64,000 bases of DNA from JAEUJM01 sp964635055 (GCA_964635055.1 CAZWMT010000028.1:1-64000), one strand, 5' to 3'. Positions 48,301 to 56,442 are shown, counted from the stretch's first letter. Made by a program: numbers and translations. The notes: generated by a model from the letters alone, not told the origin.

Positions 48301-48509
48301 CCTCCTTCTACGCCATCGTCTCGGTGCGCGACCGCACCGCCGAGCAGGCGTCGGTGCCGGTGACGAAGAACGAGCGCGCCGCCGCGGCCATCTACGTCGC
48401 CGTGTCGGCCGCGCTGGGCCTGGTGCTGGTGCTGTGGGCCTGGCGCGCCGTGGCGGTCGCCGGCGGCCCGCCGCGGCGGTCGCGGCGACAGAGGCGACAC
48501 GATGGCTGA
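45309..48509 (+). CDS. membrane subtilase (S8) fused to a vWA domain
   Basis: A 1066-residue protein. A Pro-rich cytoplasmic N-terminus (with DDDLGISLRDPGD) precedes a membrane helix (WLLVAVVGLLLLSVAAVAAW), a beta-rich region and a subtilisin domain with Asp in VAIIDTGIYFDHQD, His in MDHGTHVSGLAC and Ser in GTSMAAPMVTG. Next comes a Pro-rich linker and a von Willebrand A domain with a MIDAS start (LIMDVSSSMEE, then LLSDGETNTG). A C-terminal helix (IYVAVSAALGLVLVLWAW) re-enters the membrane, recalling type VII mycosins. The catalytic domain (about 46280-47400) is clearly poorer in GC than both flanks, which hints at domain replacement. GTG start at 45309; no strong ribosome binding site. Confidence 0.88.
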   Translation: MADDDLGISLRDPGDPAPPTATAPAAPAAPPPPPPAVPPPPGGPEPSGPAAGDGGEPRRPRRRLRWLLVAVVGLLLLSVAAVAAWFLLLRPDDEGFALSADPGRLEGVAGTEIFTTVTAENADDLVRFDISVDADDKFRPQVAEAFVAGELGVAIRPQFEDAGEGTVSLTVVGCRDAEAEECPEGAQERATIDIPVVVAEPSADEIPAELSYALEGRIEDQDSYSVVRDELVVILESDLSEEEGRGLITRIADESGGVVTGADPSTGLYQIAFPESTFAETKSHLDEIGAVDGVEEAVIEPLVEAPSSVRSDLGAGARRRGNEGHRDWQHLVVNDTEVQGEGSPDVRVAIIDTGIYFDHQDLDENVVSHRTYGGSLFNANMDHGTHVSGLACGDGSEEISGVAGICGLATYDIGPVLRVGTPRQTLSTIAIYRAMIDAARDGADVINMSLGSGPYNQDPCLKSVPSSWSEALEANQAISRNAFRVVRREVGRGIDREPLWVVSAGNDCIDANLTAPASLEPEFPENLLVVASIDENKQLSRFSNAGTVTQVAAPGGFTSSGHSINSSIWKWCRRSLPLIGCREHSSDEINGRDQGFEIRNGYGEYPGTSMAAPMVTGVAALVQSHTPGLSAQRVKECIVGSSAERVAAISSFRSRFDDSNSDDRGAQASDLRLDQADYGHIVVVNALGAYLCEDQTQPTPAPTPVPPPAAEPGTSTALIMDVSSSMEEQTSDGDVKLPAAQAAADDVIETLQSEADLAGVPQEASVVAFSTDAELQHSSSTDLDSVREVVDTLSSYGDTNIGAGLDTAFEELVGRSTDQRLAILLSDGETNTGLTSDEILSQIVPSYADAGIPIYTIGFGVPGSYDEDLLRRIAEGTGGTYGYAESTQSLQEAFIRTRHEATGDIVTETEGTAAEGQTVDAASFDITGEEGLVNISLAAQTAGLDLVLVDPLGRPYDASQRNVQITDAEGLSTAFITSPLPGEWHLEVRGNDAAAADTSFYAIVSVRDRTAEQASVPVTKNERAAAAIYVAVSAALGLVLVLWAWRAVAVAGGPPRRSRRQRRHDG

Positions 48510-50157
48510 CGAGGTCCCGGGCCAGCCGCCCGCGCCCGACGAGCACATCGAGCCCGCCGAGCCTCTCGGCCCTGCGCCGCCGCCGGCACCGTCGGGGCCC
48601 GATCCTGACGACCGCGGTCCGCTGGTGGTCGAGCTCGACGACCTGAGCGACGACCCGGGGCCTTCCGCCGGGGACGCGCCGATGGCCCTCGGCGTGGATG
48701 TGGTCCCCGCACCCGGACCGACCCCGCCGACCGATCCTTCGATCCTGCGGGTCGACGTCGGCGCGCTCGTCGATACCCCACCCCCGCCGCTCCCGCCGCC
48801 GGCCGTGGCCTCGCCGCCACCGCCACCGCAGCCCGCGCCTCGCCGGTCCCCCGGGCCGGCGTTGGACCGCGAGCTGATCACGGCGGGGTGGCTGCGCCCG
48901 TTCCTCCACAGCTGGCTGGTGATCGGGGTGGTGGCGGTGGCCAGCCTGGTCACGGGCGGCGTCCTCGCCTACCTGGCCACCGGCAACCTCGACGCGGTGC
49001 GCCCCGGCGTCCCCGCGGGCGGCTACCTCTTCTACGCCGCGTTCGGCGGCGACGTGTCGGTGGTGGTCGAGCACCCCGAAGCCGTCGTGGGCTTCAGCGT
49101 CGAGGCGTTCCTCATCACCTGGGTCCTCGTTCCCACGGCCCTGTACGTGTTGCTGGTGGCCCGCGCCTGGCGCCGGGTCGGCGCGTTCACCGCCGCCGCC
49201 TGGGCCTACGTGGTGAAGCTGGCCGCGTGCACGGGTGTGGCGCTGGCGGCGATGGGCCTGTTCGCCAACCGCGAGATCCTCCGGGGTACCGAGCGGATCG
49301 TGTCCACGGCCAGCGTCGGTTCGACGATCGTCCGCGGCATGCTCCTCGTGGTCGTCGCCGCGGCGGTGGTCGCCCTGGCCTGCGGCGTCGCCCGACGGGT
49401 GGTGCCGGCGTCCCGGTCGGCGGCTGCGCCCTCGGGGCTCCGCACGTTCACCACCGCGGCAGGGTCGGGGTTGGCCGCGGGGGTCCTCGCCCTGGTGGTG
49501 TTCGGTGCGATCGGGACGGCGGTGGCCGTGTCGGCCGCACCCGACCTTCGGGGCCGCCTGCCCGTGGGCGTGCTGGCGCCGCAATTGGCGGGCAACTTCG
49601 CTGGGCTCACGGCCCCCGTCGGTGCCGGGGGCTCCACCGAGATCGGCGCGAAGCGGGCGGTCGGCGTGGGCGTCGACGGTGCCCGTTCGGTGGAGATCGA
49701 CCGGGTCGAGACCACCCTGGGCGACGATCACGCCGTCGGTGACGGTGGCTCGCCGCCGCTGTTCCCGTTGGGGCTGCTGGTGCTCCCGCTGCTCGTGGCC
49801 GTGGGGACGTGGCGTGCCCTGCAGGCGACCCGCTCGCCCTCGTTGGGTGGGAGGGCCCTCGTGGTCGTCGCGGTCGTGGCCGGGGTGGTGGCGGTCGTCG
49901 CGGGCGCCGCGCAGTTGGCCGCCCTGCGGGTATCGGGCATCGTGGCCGACCCGAACTCCGGCGTGGCCGTGCTCGGTTCGGCCGACATGGCCACCGAGGT
50001 GGGCCGGGCCGCGTGGTTGGCCCTGCTCTGGTCGGGTGGCGCAGCGGGCGTGACCGCGCTCGTGTGGACCAGCCGCAATCCCGTCACCGCAACCGCAGCC
50101 AGGCCCGCGCCGGCCCCCGCTCCGTCGCCACCCTCGGCGTTGGGCCAACCGTTCTGA
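48502..50157 (+). CDS. multi-pass membrane protein with motif LVVELDDLSDD
   Basis: A 551-residue protein. About 120 cytoplasmic residues come first, including the acidic motif LVVELDDLSDD shared with the FHA-like proteins and a Pro-rich stretch, then six or seven membrane segments (WLVIGVVAVASLVTGGVLAY, FLITWVLVPTALYVLLVARA, LLVVVAAAVVALACGVARRV, LLVLPLLVAVGTWRAL and others) with one larger loop. No catalytic motif is recognised. The ATG overlaps the end of the subtilase-vWA gene by 8 nt, so both are expressed together; it may be a membrane partner or channel of the protease. Confidence 0.8.
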   Translation: MADEVPGQPPAPDEHIEPAEPLGPAPPPAPSGPDPDDRGPLVVELDDLSDDPGPSAGDAPMALGVDVVPAPGPTPPTDPSILRVDVGALVDTPPPPLPPPAVASPPPPPQPAPRRSPGPALDRELITAGWLRPFLHSWLVIGVVAVASLVTGGVLAYLATGNLDAVRPGVPAGGYLFYAAFGGDVSVVVEHPEAVVGFSVEAFLITWVLVPTALYVLLVARAWRRVGAFTAAAWAYVVKLAACTGVALAAMGLFANREILRGTERIVSTASVGSTIVRGMLLVVVAAAVVALACGVARRVVPASRSAAAPSGLRTFTTAAGSGLAAGVLALVVFGAIGTAVAVSAAPDLRGRLPVGVLAPQLAGNFAGLTAPVGAGGSTEIGAKRAVGVGVDGARSVEIDRVETTLGDDHAVGDGGSPPLFPLGLLVLPLLVAVGTWRALQATRSPSLGGRALVVVAVVAGVVAVVAGAAQLAALRVSGIVADPNSGVAVLGSADMATEVGRAAWLALLWSGGAAGVTALVWTSRNPVTATAARPAPAPAPSPPSALGQPF

Positions 50158-50215
50158 GGCCTGCGGTGCGTGCGGCGCGGCGCTGGGGCGCGCCGGCCCG
50201 CGAGGTGCGATCCGT

Positions 50216-50221
50216 TAGCGT
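50216..50221 (+). promoter_or_regulatory. -10-like hexamer, leaderless start
   Basis: TAGCGT followed by 6 nt and the GTG at 50228, giving the DUF2510 gene its own promoter. Confidence 0.5.
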
Positions 50222-50227
50222 GCGACG

Positions 50228-51292
50228 GTGCCTGATGCGCCCCCGGGTTGGTATGACGACCCCTACGGCGGCGACACCCAGCGGTACTGGGACGGGCAGG
50301 CCTGGGCGCTCGACGGCGGGCCATCGGCCGAGGGCACCGGCACGCCGGCCGGCGACGGCGACGGTGCCGGGGGTGGTGTTGGTGCTGGTGCCGCCGCTGG
50401 CGTGACCGCCAGCGACGCGCCGATCCAGATCAGCCTCGAGGACCTCGACCCCGACCCGACCCCCGCGGCGACGCCACTGGCAGCCGGCCCGAGCCTGACG
50501 GTCACCCTGGGACCGGACACCGACGAGACCCCCGCCGTGCCCTCCTCCGGGACGATGCCCGCCGCCGCTGGGGTCGCCGCCACTGGTGACGCCACCACCG
50601 GCGTCGTCGCGGAGGACGGTTCGACCACCGAGGTCGGCGCAGCCGCCACCACGGGTGTCGGGGCCACCACGGAGGTCCCCGCAGCCGCCGCCGGGGTGTC
50701 ACCGCCGCCGGCGCCGCCGGTCCCGCCGCCGTCCGCCGGGGCGCCCCCGGCCCCCGACGACGGCACCACACGGCGCCGGCCGTGGCTCGTGGCGCTCGTC
50801 GTCGCAGGCGCCGTCGCTGTGCTGGGGGTGGGGTTCGTGGCGGCGATGGCCCTCGGCGGCGACGACGAGCCTGCGCCGACCACCACCACCCGGCCCCACC
50901 GCGGCGGTGGCACGCCGTCGACCACCGCGGCGTCACCGCCGGCTACGTCCGCGCCGGCCACGTCACCGCCCGCCACGTCGCCGCCGGCCACGCAGCCACC
51001 GGCCACCCAGGCACCGTCGTCGGGCTTCGAGATCGGCGACCCGTTCTCGGAGCAGTGCGTGGTGGCCTGGCCCTCGGCGCCGATCCGCGACGACGCGAGC
51101 ATCCAGATGCAGATGTCGTGCCCCGGCGTGCCGTCCGAGTTCTTCCTCGTCCAAGTGGTGTACCCCGACCCCGATCTCGAGGTCACCCCGTCCACGGGCG
51201 CGATGCAGGTGACCGGTGAGGTGGCCGACATCGCCCAGTCCCAACTCGGGTACCAGGTGCTCGTCGTGCTGGCCGACGACATTCAATTCTGA
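50228..51292 (+). CDS. DUF2510 single-TM protein with small ectodomain
   Basis: A 354-residue membrane protein: N-terminal DUF2510 (GWYDDPYGGDTQRYWDGQAW), the acidic motif IQISLEDLDPD near residue 60, a long Ala/Thr/Pro-rich cytoplasmic stretch, one membrane helix (WLVALVVAGAVAVLGVGFVA), a Thr/Pro-rich linker and a C-terminal domain of about 85 residues (EIGDPFSEQCVVAWPSAP, MQMSCPGVPSEFFLVQVVYP) with two cysteines. That domain is not recognised. Motif and architecture tie it to the cluster. It marks the right end of the module, apart from a possible FHA gene remnant that follows. Confidence 0.8.
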   Translation: MPDAPPGWYDDPYGGDTQRYWDGQAWALDGGPSAEGTGTPAGDGDGAGGGVGAGAAAGVTASDAPIQISLEDLDPDPTPAATPLAAGPSLTVTLGPDTDETPAVPSSGTMPAAAGVAATGDATTGVVAEDGSTTEVGAAATTGVGATTEVPAAAAGVSPPPAPPVPPPSAGAPPAPDDGTTRRRPWLVALVVAGAVAVLGVGFVAAMALGGDDEPAPTTTTRPHRGGGTPSTTAASPPATSAPATSPPATSPPATQPPATQAPSSGFEIGDPFSEQCVVAWPSAPIRDDASIQMQMSCPGVPSEFFLVQVVYPDPDLEVTPSTGAMQVTGEVADIAQSQLGYQVLVVLADDIQF

Positions 51293-51323
51293 GCGTCGCG
51301 GTCGTGCCCGGGCCTCGCTGCGG

Positions 51324-51384
51324 CCCGATTCGATGCCAGGAAGGCACAACCACCGCGGGAGTGGTCTTCAGTTCCAGGAACGGG
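51324..51384 (+). pseudogene. possible remnant of an FHA-like gene 3' end
   Basis: Read in frame, this stretch ends with GSGLQFQER, which matches the SGLQFQER at the C-terminus of the FHA-like protein at 35185, with 14 identical bases (CAGTTCCAGGAACG). The bases before it give LRPDSMPGRHNH, only loosely similar to the LRSGDTLGVGR of the intact gene. No start or earlier part is found, so at most a 3' fragment remains. The rest of the 191-nt gap to the ETF gene holds a weak hairpin (CGGGCC/GGCCCG near 51309) and nothing else I can name. Confidence 0.35.
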
Positions 51385-51483
51385 TGACACCACGGTCGAT
51401 CCCGTCCCGCTGGTCCCGGTGGCAGGGGTCGCTCGGGACGAACGCCCCTTCCGCATTCGCGCCGGCCCCGCGAAGATCGGGGC

Positions 51484-53331
51484 GTGCGGGCGATCGTGTT
51501 GATCAAGCAGGTCCCCGACCTCCGTACCGTGCCGGTCGGGATGACTCCCGAGGGGACCATCGCCCGCGAGAAGGCGCCGGCCATCACCAACCCGGCCGAC
51601 CTGCACGCGCTCGAAGCGGCCCTCCGGCTCGCCGACGAGGTGATCGCGGTCAGCATGGGCCCGGCGCGTGCCGTCGAGGTGCTGCGCGACGCGATCGCGA
51701 GGGGTGCCGATGGCGCGCTGTTGCTGTGCGACCGTGCCTTCGCCGGATCGGACACGTGGGCGACGGCGAACGCGCTGGCCGCCGCGGTGACCCACCTGGG
51801 AGGTGCCGACCTGGTGCTCGGCGGGCTCACCGCGATCGACGGGGAGACCGGGCAGGTGGGGACCGAGGTTGCGGAGTGCCTCGGCTTGGGGCAGGCGACG
51901 GCGTGTGAGGCCCTCGAGACCGTGGGCGACCGCCTCATCGCCCGGCGCATCGTCGAAGGCGGTTACGAGCGGCTCTCGTTGCCGCTCCCGGCACTCGTCA
52001 CCGTGGCCGAGACCGGCTTCGTCCCCCGCTACCCCACGTTGCCGGGCCGCCGTCGTGCCGCTCGGGCCGAGATCGCCACCCTCACCGCCGCCGACCTCGG
52101 GTTGCGGGCGGACCAGGTGGGACTCGACGCGTCGCCCACCAAGGTCGCGCACATGGCGCCGGCGCCGTTGCCCGACACCGCCTGCCGGATGGTCGGCACG
52201 GGGTTCGGCCTCGACGACCTCGCTGTCGAACTGGTCGCCCTCGGCGCGCTGGGCGCGACGACGACGGCACCTGGTGATGGTCACCGCGAAGTGCTTCCGG
52301 CACCCGCGGCCCGGGCGCCCCAGCCAGGCGACGCCGCCGTGTGGGTGTCGTGCGAGGTCGGCGACGGCGGGCTGGCGCCCGTCTCGGTCGAGTTGTTGTC
52401 GTGGGCGTCCGAGCACGCCGCCGAGCTCGGCGGGGGCGTGGCCGCCGTCGTTGCCGCGGCCGACCCCGAGACGGCGTGCGCCGAGGCCGCCCGCTACGGC
52501 GCCGACGTGGTCTTCCACGCCACCGCTGCGGAGCTCTCGCCCTACCGCTGCCTGCCGCACACCCGGGTCCTCGCCGACGCGATCGCGGCGCACCACCCGA
52601 CTGCGGTGCTCTTCGGCGCCACCACGACCGGTCGGGAGCTGGCCCCCCGGGTGGCGGCCCGCCTCGGGCTCGGTCTCGCCGCCGACTGCACCGACCTCGC
52701 GGTGGGCCCCTTCGAGCGCCGCCACGTGCGGGTCGACGGGCTGTTGCACCAGATCCGGCCGGCCATGGGGGGTGGGGTGCTCGCGACCTGCGTGTCGCCC
52801 GAGGCGCGTCCGCAGATGGCCACCGTGCGGCCTGGTGTCTTCCCCGCGGTGGCCCGACCCGTGCGATCACGACAGGTCGAGCTCGCCTGCCGGTTGTCGG
52901 CTGCCGACCTGGCTGCCGACGTGCTGGATCGGGAGGTGGGTGAGAGCGACGTGCGCCTGGCCGACGCCGACGTGGTGGTGGCCGGTGGCGCCGGCTGCGA
53001 TGCGGCGTCGTGGCACCTCGTCGAGGCACTGGCCGAGGCCATCGGGGGCGCGGTCGCGGCCACCCGCGGCGCGGTCGAGGCCGGGCTCGCGCCCCGTGGC
53101 CTCCAGGTCGGCCAGACCGGCCAGACCGTGCAGCCGCGTCTCTACGTGGCCTGTGGCGTGTCGGGCGCGCTCCAGCACGTGGTGGGCATGCACCGGGCCC
53201 GGACGATCGTCGCGGTCAACCGCGATCCCGACGCGTACGTGTTCCGGATCGCCCACTTCGGCATCGTCGGCGACGTGGGCGATGTGCTGCCGGCGTTGAC
53301 CGAGGCCATCGGGCGGGCGGTCGGTGCCTGA
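51484..53331 (+). CDS. electron transfer flavoprotein, fused beta-alpha subunits
   Basis: A 615-residue fusion. The N-terminal 250 residues are EtfB-like (IVLIKQVPDLRTVPVGM, LVLGGLTAIDGETGQVG, ALVTVAETGFVPRYPTLPG); the remainder is EtfA-like, with AVLFGATTTGRELAPRVAAR and the FAD-binding block TRGAVEAGLAPRGLQVGQTG, LYVACGVSGALQHVVGM and TIVAVNRDPDAYVF. ETF passes electrons from acyl-CoA dehydrogenases to the respiratory chain. Separate subunits are the rule; a single-chain form ensures 1:1 assembly. GTG at 51484. It stands alone between the envelope cluster and the dCTP deaminase-like gene. Confidence 0.9.
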   Translation: MRAIVLIKQVPDLRTVPVGMTPEGTIAREKAPAITNPADLHALEAALRLADEVIAVSMGPARAVEVLRDAIARGADGALLLCDRAFAGSDTWATANALAAAVTHLGGADLVLGGLTAIDGETGQVGTEVAECLGLGQATACEALETVGDRLIARRIVEGGYERLSLPLPALVTVAETGFVPRYPTLPGRRRAARAEIATLTAADLGLRADQVGLDASPTKVAHMAPAPLPDTACRMVGTGFGLDDLAVELVALGALGATTTAPGDGHREVLPAPAARAPQPGDAAVWVSCEVGDGGLAPVSVELLSWASEHAAELGGGVAAVVAAADPETACAEAARYGADVVFHATAAELSPYRCLPHTRVLADAIAAHHPTAVLFGATTTGRELAPRVAARLGLGLAADCTDLAVGPFERRHVRVDGLLHQIRPAMGGGVLATCVSPEARPQMATVRPGVFPAVARPVRSRQVELACRLSAADLAADVLDREVGESDVRLADADVVVAGGAGCDAASWHLVEALAEAIGGAVAATRGAVEAGLAPRGLQVGQTGQTVQPRLYVACGVSGALQHVVGMHRARTIVAVNRDPDAYVFRIAHFGIVGDVGDVLPALTEAIGRAVGA

Positions 53332-53355
53332 GGCGGGGGCTACGCTCCCGCCTCA

Positions 53356-54531
53356 GTGATGAGCGAGGGGGCGCCCGCACCGCAGCCGCGCGATGGCGTC
53401 GACTCCGTGCTGGCCCCGGGGGCCAGTGGCGTGCTGCCCAGCCAGCTCCTCGAACGGGCGGTCGCCGCGGGATGGGTGGGCGCCACCTACGAGAAGGTCC
53501 CCACCGAGGCCATCCAGCCCGCCAGCCTCGACCTGCGCCTGGGTGAGCGCGCCTATCGGGTGCGCTGCAGCTTCCTGCCCGACGACGACACCGTCGATAA
53601 CAAGATGGCCGACCTCGTGGTCGACGAGCTCGACCTGCGCGACGAGGGTGCGGTGCTCGAGACCAACCGCCCGTACCTGATCCCCCTCATCGAGGAGCTG
53701 GCGCTGCCCGCGGGGGTGCGGGCCCGCACCAACCCGAAGAGCTCGACCGGTCGCCTCGACGTGTTCACCCGGGTGATCACCGACCACAGCTACCGCTTCG
53801 ACGAGATCGACGACGGGTACCACGGCCGCCTGTGGCTCGAGGTCGTGCCGCTGTCGTTCACGGTGCGGGTGCGGCATCGCCTGGCCCTCAACCAGCTCCG
53901 CCTGGTCAGTGGTCGGGCCGCTCTCACCGACGACGACCTGCACGAGCGCCACGCCCGCGAGCCCTTCCTCTTCCGCGGCGACCAACCGGTGCCCGACGCC
54001 GAGTTGGCCACGGCCGACGGCCTGTTCCTCAGCCTCGACCTCCAGGGTGACCCGTCGGGCCGGGTGGGCTACCGGGCCAAGGGGAACGCGCCGTTGCTCG
54101 ACATGAGCAGCATCGGTGCCCACCCGCCGGCGGACTACTGGGAGCCGGTGCCGCGCGAGGGCGGCGACCGCATCATCTTGGACCCCGAGCGCTTCTACCT
54201 GCTGCTGTCCGACGAGAGTGTGCGGGTACCCCCAGACCTGGCCGCCGAGATGACCGCCTACGACCCCACCAGCGGGGAGCTCCGCACCCACTACGCCGGC
54301 TTCTTCGACCCGGGGTTCGGCTACGACCGCGAGGGCGCCATGTGCGGCTCACGAGCGGCCCTCGAGGTGCGGGCCCACGACGTGCCCTTCCTCATCGAGC
54401 ACCGCCAGCCCGTGTGCAAGCTCACGTTCGAGCGCATGATCGAGCCGCCCGCCAAGCTCTACGGCGCCGACATCGGCTCGAACTACCAGGGCCAGGTCGA
54501 GACCCTCGGCAAGCACTTCCGCCGTGACTGA
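53356..54531 (+). CDS. 2'-deoxycytidine 5'-triphosphate deaminase (DCD family)
   Basis: A 391-residue nucleotide-pool enzyme of the long DCD family, two dUTPase/DCD-like beta-barrel halves in one chain. Segments seen: AIQPASLDLRLGERAYRVRC, ALPAGVRARTNPKSSTGRLD, RVITDHSYRFDEIDDGYHG, and in the second half PERFYLLLSDESVRVPPDL and HYAGFFDPGFGYDREG. It would deaminate dCTP to dUTP. The GTG at 53356 is directly followed by ATG (53359); a TACGCT box lies 9 nt before the GTG. Its end overlaps the next gene by 8 nt. Confidence 0.87.
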   Translation: MMSEGAPAPQPRDGVDSVLAPGASGVLPSQLLERAVAAGWVGATYEKVPTEAIQPASLDLRLGERAYRVRCSFLPDDDTVDNKMADLVVDELDLRDEGAVLETNRPYLIPLIEELALPAGVRARTNPKSSTGRLDVFTRVITDHSYRFDEIDDGYHGRLWLEVVPLSFTVRVRHRLALNQLRLVSGRAALTDDDLHERHAREPFLFRGDQPVPDAELATADGLFLSLDLQGDPSGRVGYRAKGNAPLLDMSSIGAHPPADYWEPVPREGGDRIILDPERFYLLLSDESVRVPPDLAAEMTAYDPTSGELRTHYAGFFDPGFGYDREGAMCGSRAALEVRAHDVPFLIEHRQPVCKLTFERMIEPPAKLYGADIGSNYQGQVETLGKHFRRD

Positions 54532-56428
54532 GCAGGACTCCTCGGTGGGTGCCGACCTGCGTCCCGACCAGCAGGAGGAGCCGGAGGTGGCGGAGGCGCC
54601 GGAAACCCAGGAGGCGTCGGAGGTGGCGGACGGGCCGGAGGTGGCGGAGGCGCGGGACGAGCAGGAGGTGCCGGACACCCAGGATGCGCCGGACACCCAG
54701 GATGCACCGGGCGCGCCGGACGTGCCCGCCCGCCGGCCGCGGGGCGTTGCGGTCGCCGCGCTGGTCGGCCTGGTCGTGGCCCGTGGCGCGGTGCACGCCT
54801 GGCAGGGCGCCCACCTCATCCTCGACGACTGGAGCATCATCTACTACGGCCAGCAGGACTTCTGGGGGGCACTCAGCCCCGAGTTCCGCACGAGCCGTCC
54901 CGGCGCCTGGCTGGCGCTCACCGTCGTCTACGGCGTGGTCGGCGCGCAACCGGGGGTGCTGCTCGCGATCGTCACCGCGCTCAACGCAGTGGTGGCGGTG
55001 CTGGTCTACCTGGTCGTGGCCCGGTACCTCCCCACCTGGTGGGCGGCCGCGGTGCCGGCGGTGTGGGTGCTGATGGCGAGCCACGCGTCGTTGACGGTCT
55101 GGGCCGCGACCGTCCCCACGCTGGTGGCGCTCTGTTTCCTCGCCGGCGGCACCCTCGCGCTCCAGCGCCACCACTGGGTCGTCGCCACGGTCTGCCTCTG
55201 CGCCGGCGCGCTCAGCTACGAGCTGGTGCTCCCGGCCGCCGGTGTGGCTGCCCTGGTCGTCGGCGACCACCGCCGGGTGGGCTGGTCGCGCCGAGCGGTG
55301 ATGGTGGTGGCGCTCGGGCTGGTCGGGGCGTGGACCGCCACCCACTCGATCTACCCCGTGGCGCCGGAGGTGCCGTCGCTCACCGACTTCTGGGACTCAC
55401 TGGTCGGTCGGGGGGTGCTCGGCGTCGGCGACCCGGCCGATTGGCTGCGCCTGACGCTCGAATGGCTCACGTTGGGCGGCGCCGTGGCCGCACTCGTGCT
55501 CTTCGTGCGGGGCGACCGTGCGCCCGACCGGGGGCCGTGGCTCGTGGTGGTGGGAACGGCGCTCGTGGTGCTCGGGGCGACGGGGTGGGTGAACCTCCCC
55601 AACCTCGTGCTGCCACTGGCCCAGAGCGATCGGGTCAACGCCCTGTCCGCGCTCGGCGCCGCCGCCATCTGGGTGGGTGTGGCCCGGGCCCTGTGGGTTC
55701 GGCGCCTCCGCGTCGTCACGATCGCGGTCGCCGCGGTCCTGTGCACCATCGCCGCGGTCGGCCAGGTGTCGGCGATGGCCTCGTGGAGCGCCGCCGGCGG
55801 CGATGTCGCCGCGCTGTTCCGCTACCTCGACGACACGTTCCAGTACGCCGACTCGCGGGACTTCGTGGTGGGCCTCAACCGCACCCCCATCACCCATGAC
55901 GGGGTCTTCGCCCTCGGGGGCGAGGGCTTCGCCGACCCCGCGGCACGGGTGAGCCTCGGCGACGGCGCAGGCTCGGTGGTCCTCGCCGGTGATCCCCGGG
56001 AGCTCGTGGGCACGGGCCGGGGCACCCTCGTGGACTGGACCGACGTGCTGGGTGGCGATCCCTTCCCGGTCGAGCTGCTCTATCCCGAGCAGCCCATCGG
56101 TGAGGCGCACGCCGTGCCCGACCAACAGACCATCGTGTTCGCGGGATGGGCCTACGACCCGTCGGCGCCCACCGAGCCGATCCAGGTGCAGCTGCGGGCC
56201 AACAGCCAGACCGTGACCGTCACCGCGGACCAGCCCAGCCCGGAACTGGCCGACTCCCACCCCGAGGCCGGCACCCAGCACGGCTTCGTGGCCACGGTCG
56301 AGGTCGAGAACGGCCTGCAGATCGCCTGCGTCGTCGCCATCAACGTCGGTGCTGGTGGCGACGTGCCGCTCCCGACACGAGGCGGGGCCGGCCCCGACAC
56401 CGCCTACTGCACCGGCGTCCCCGACTGA
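54524..56428 (+). CDS. large multi-pass membrane protein
   Basis: A 634-residue protein. The first 70 residues are acidic and repetitive (EVPDTQDAPDTQDAPGAPD), encoded in part by 18-bp direct repeats. Then follow ten or so membrane segments with an aromatic periplasmic loop after the first (LILDDWSIIYYGQQDFWG), a layout like GT-C glycosyltransferases or O-antigen-type membrane proteins: the DD after TM1 fits the GT-C active-site position. The C-terminal 170 residues are soluble, probably outside. The GTG start overlaps the DCD stop region by 8 nt. A mannosyl- or other lipid-sugar transferase is possible, not proven. Confidence 0.72.
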   Translation: MTEQDSSVGADLRPDQQEEPEVAEAPETQEASEVADGPEVAEARDEQEVPDTQDAPDTQDAPGAPDVPARRPRGVAVAALVGLVVARGAVHAWQGAHLILDDWSIIYYGQQDFWGALSPEFRTSRPGAWLALTVVYGVVGAQPGVLLAIVTALNAVVAVLVYLVVARYLPTWWAAAVPAVWVLMASHASLTVWAATVPTLVALCFLAGGTLALQRHHWVVATVCLCAGALSYELVLPAAGVAALVVGDHRRVGWSRRAVMVVALGLVGAWTATHSIYPVAPEVPSLTDFWDSLVGRGVLGVGDPADWLRLTLEWLTLGGAVAALVLFVRGDRAPDRGPWLVVVGTALVVLGATGWVNLPNLVLPLAQSDRVNALSALGAAAIWVGVARALWVRRLRVVTIAVAAVLCTIAAVGQVSAMASWSAAGGDVAALFRYLDDTFQYADSRDFVVGLNRTPITHDGVFALGGEGFADPAARVSLGDGAGSVVLAGDPRELVGTGRGTLVDWTDVLGGDPFPVELLYPEQPIGEAHAVPDQQTIVFAGWAYDPSAPTEPIQVQLRANSQTVTVTADQPSPELADSHPEAGTQHGFVATVEVENGLQIACVVAINVGAGGDVPLPTRGGAGPDTAYCTGVPD

Positions 56429-56442
56429 TCAGGGGGACCGGT

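Noticed and set aside
25294..51292. Classical type VII (ESX) secretion locus, suggested by the YukD-like Ubl and mycosin-like subtilase
   Set aside because: No EccC-type FtsK/SpoIIIE ATPase, WXG100 protein or EccB/D/E homologue was found in the window.
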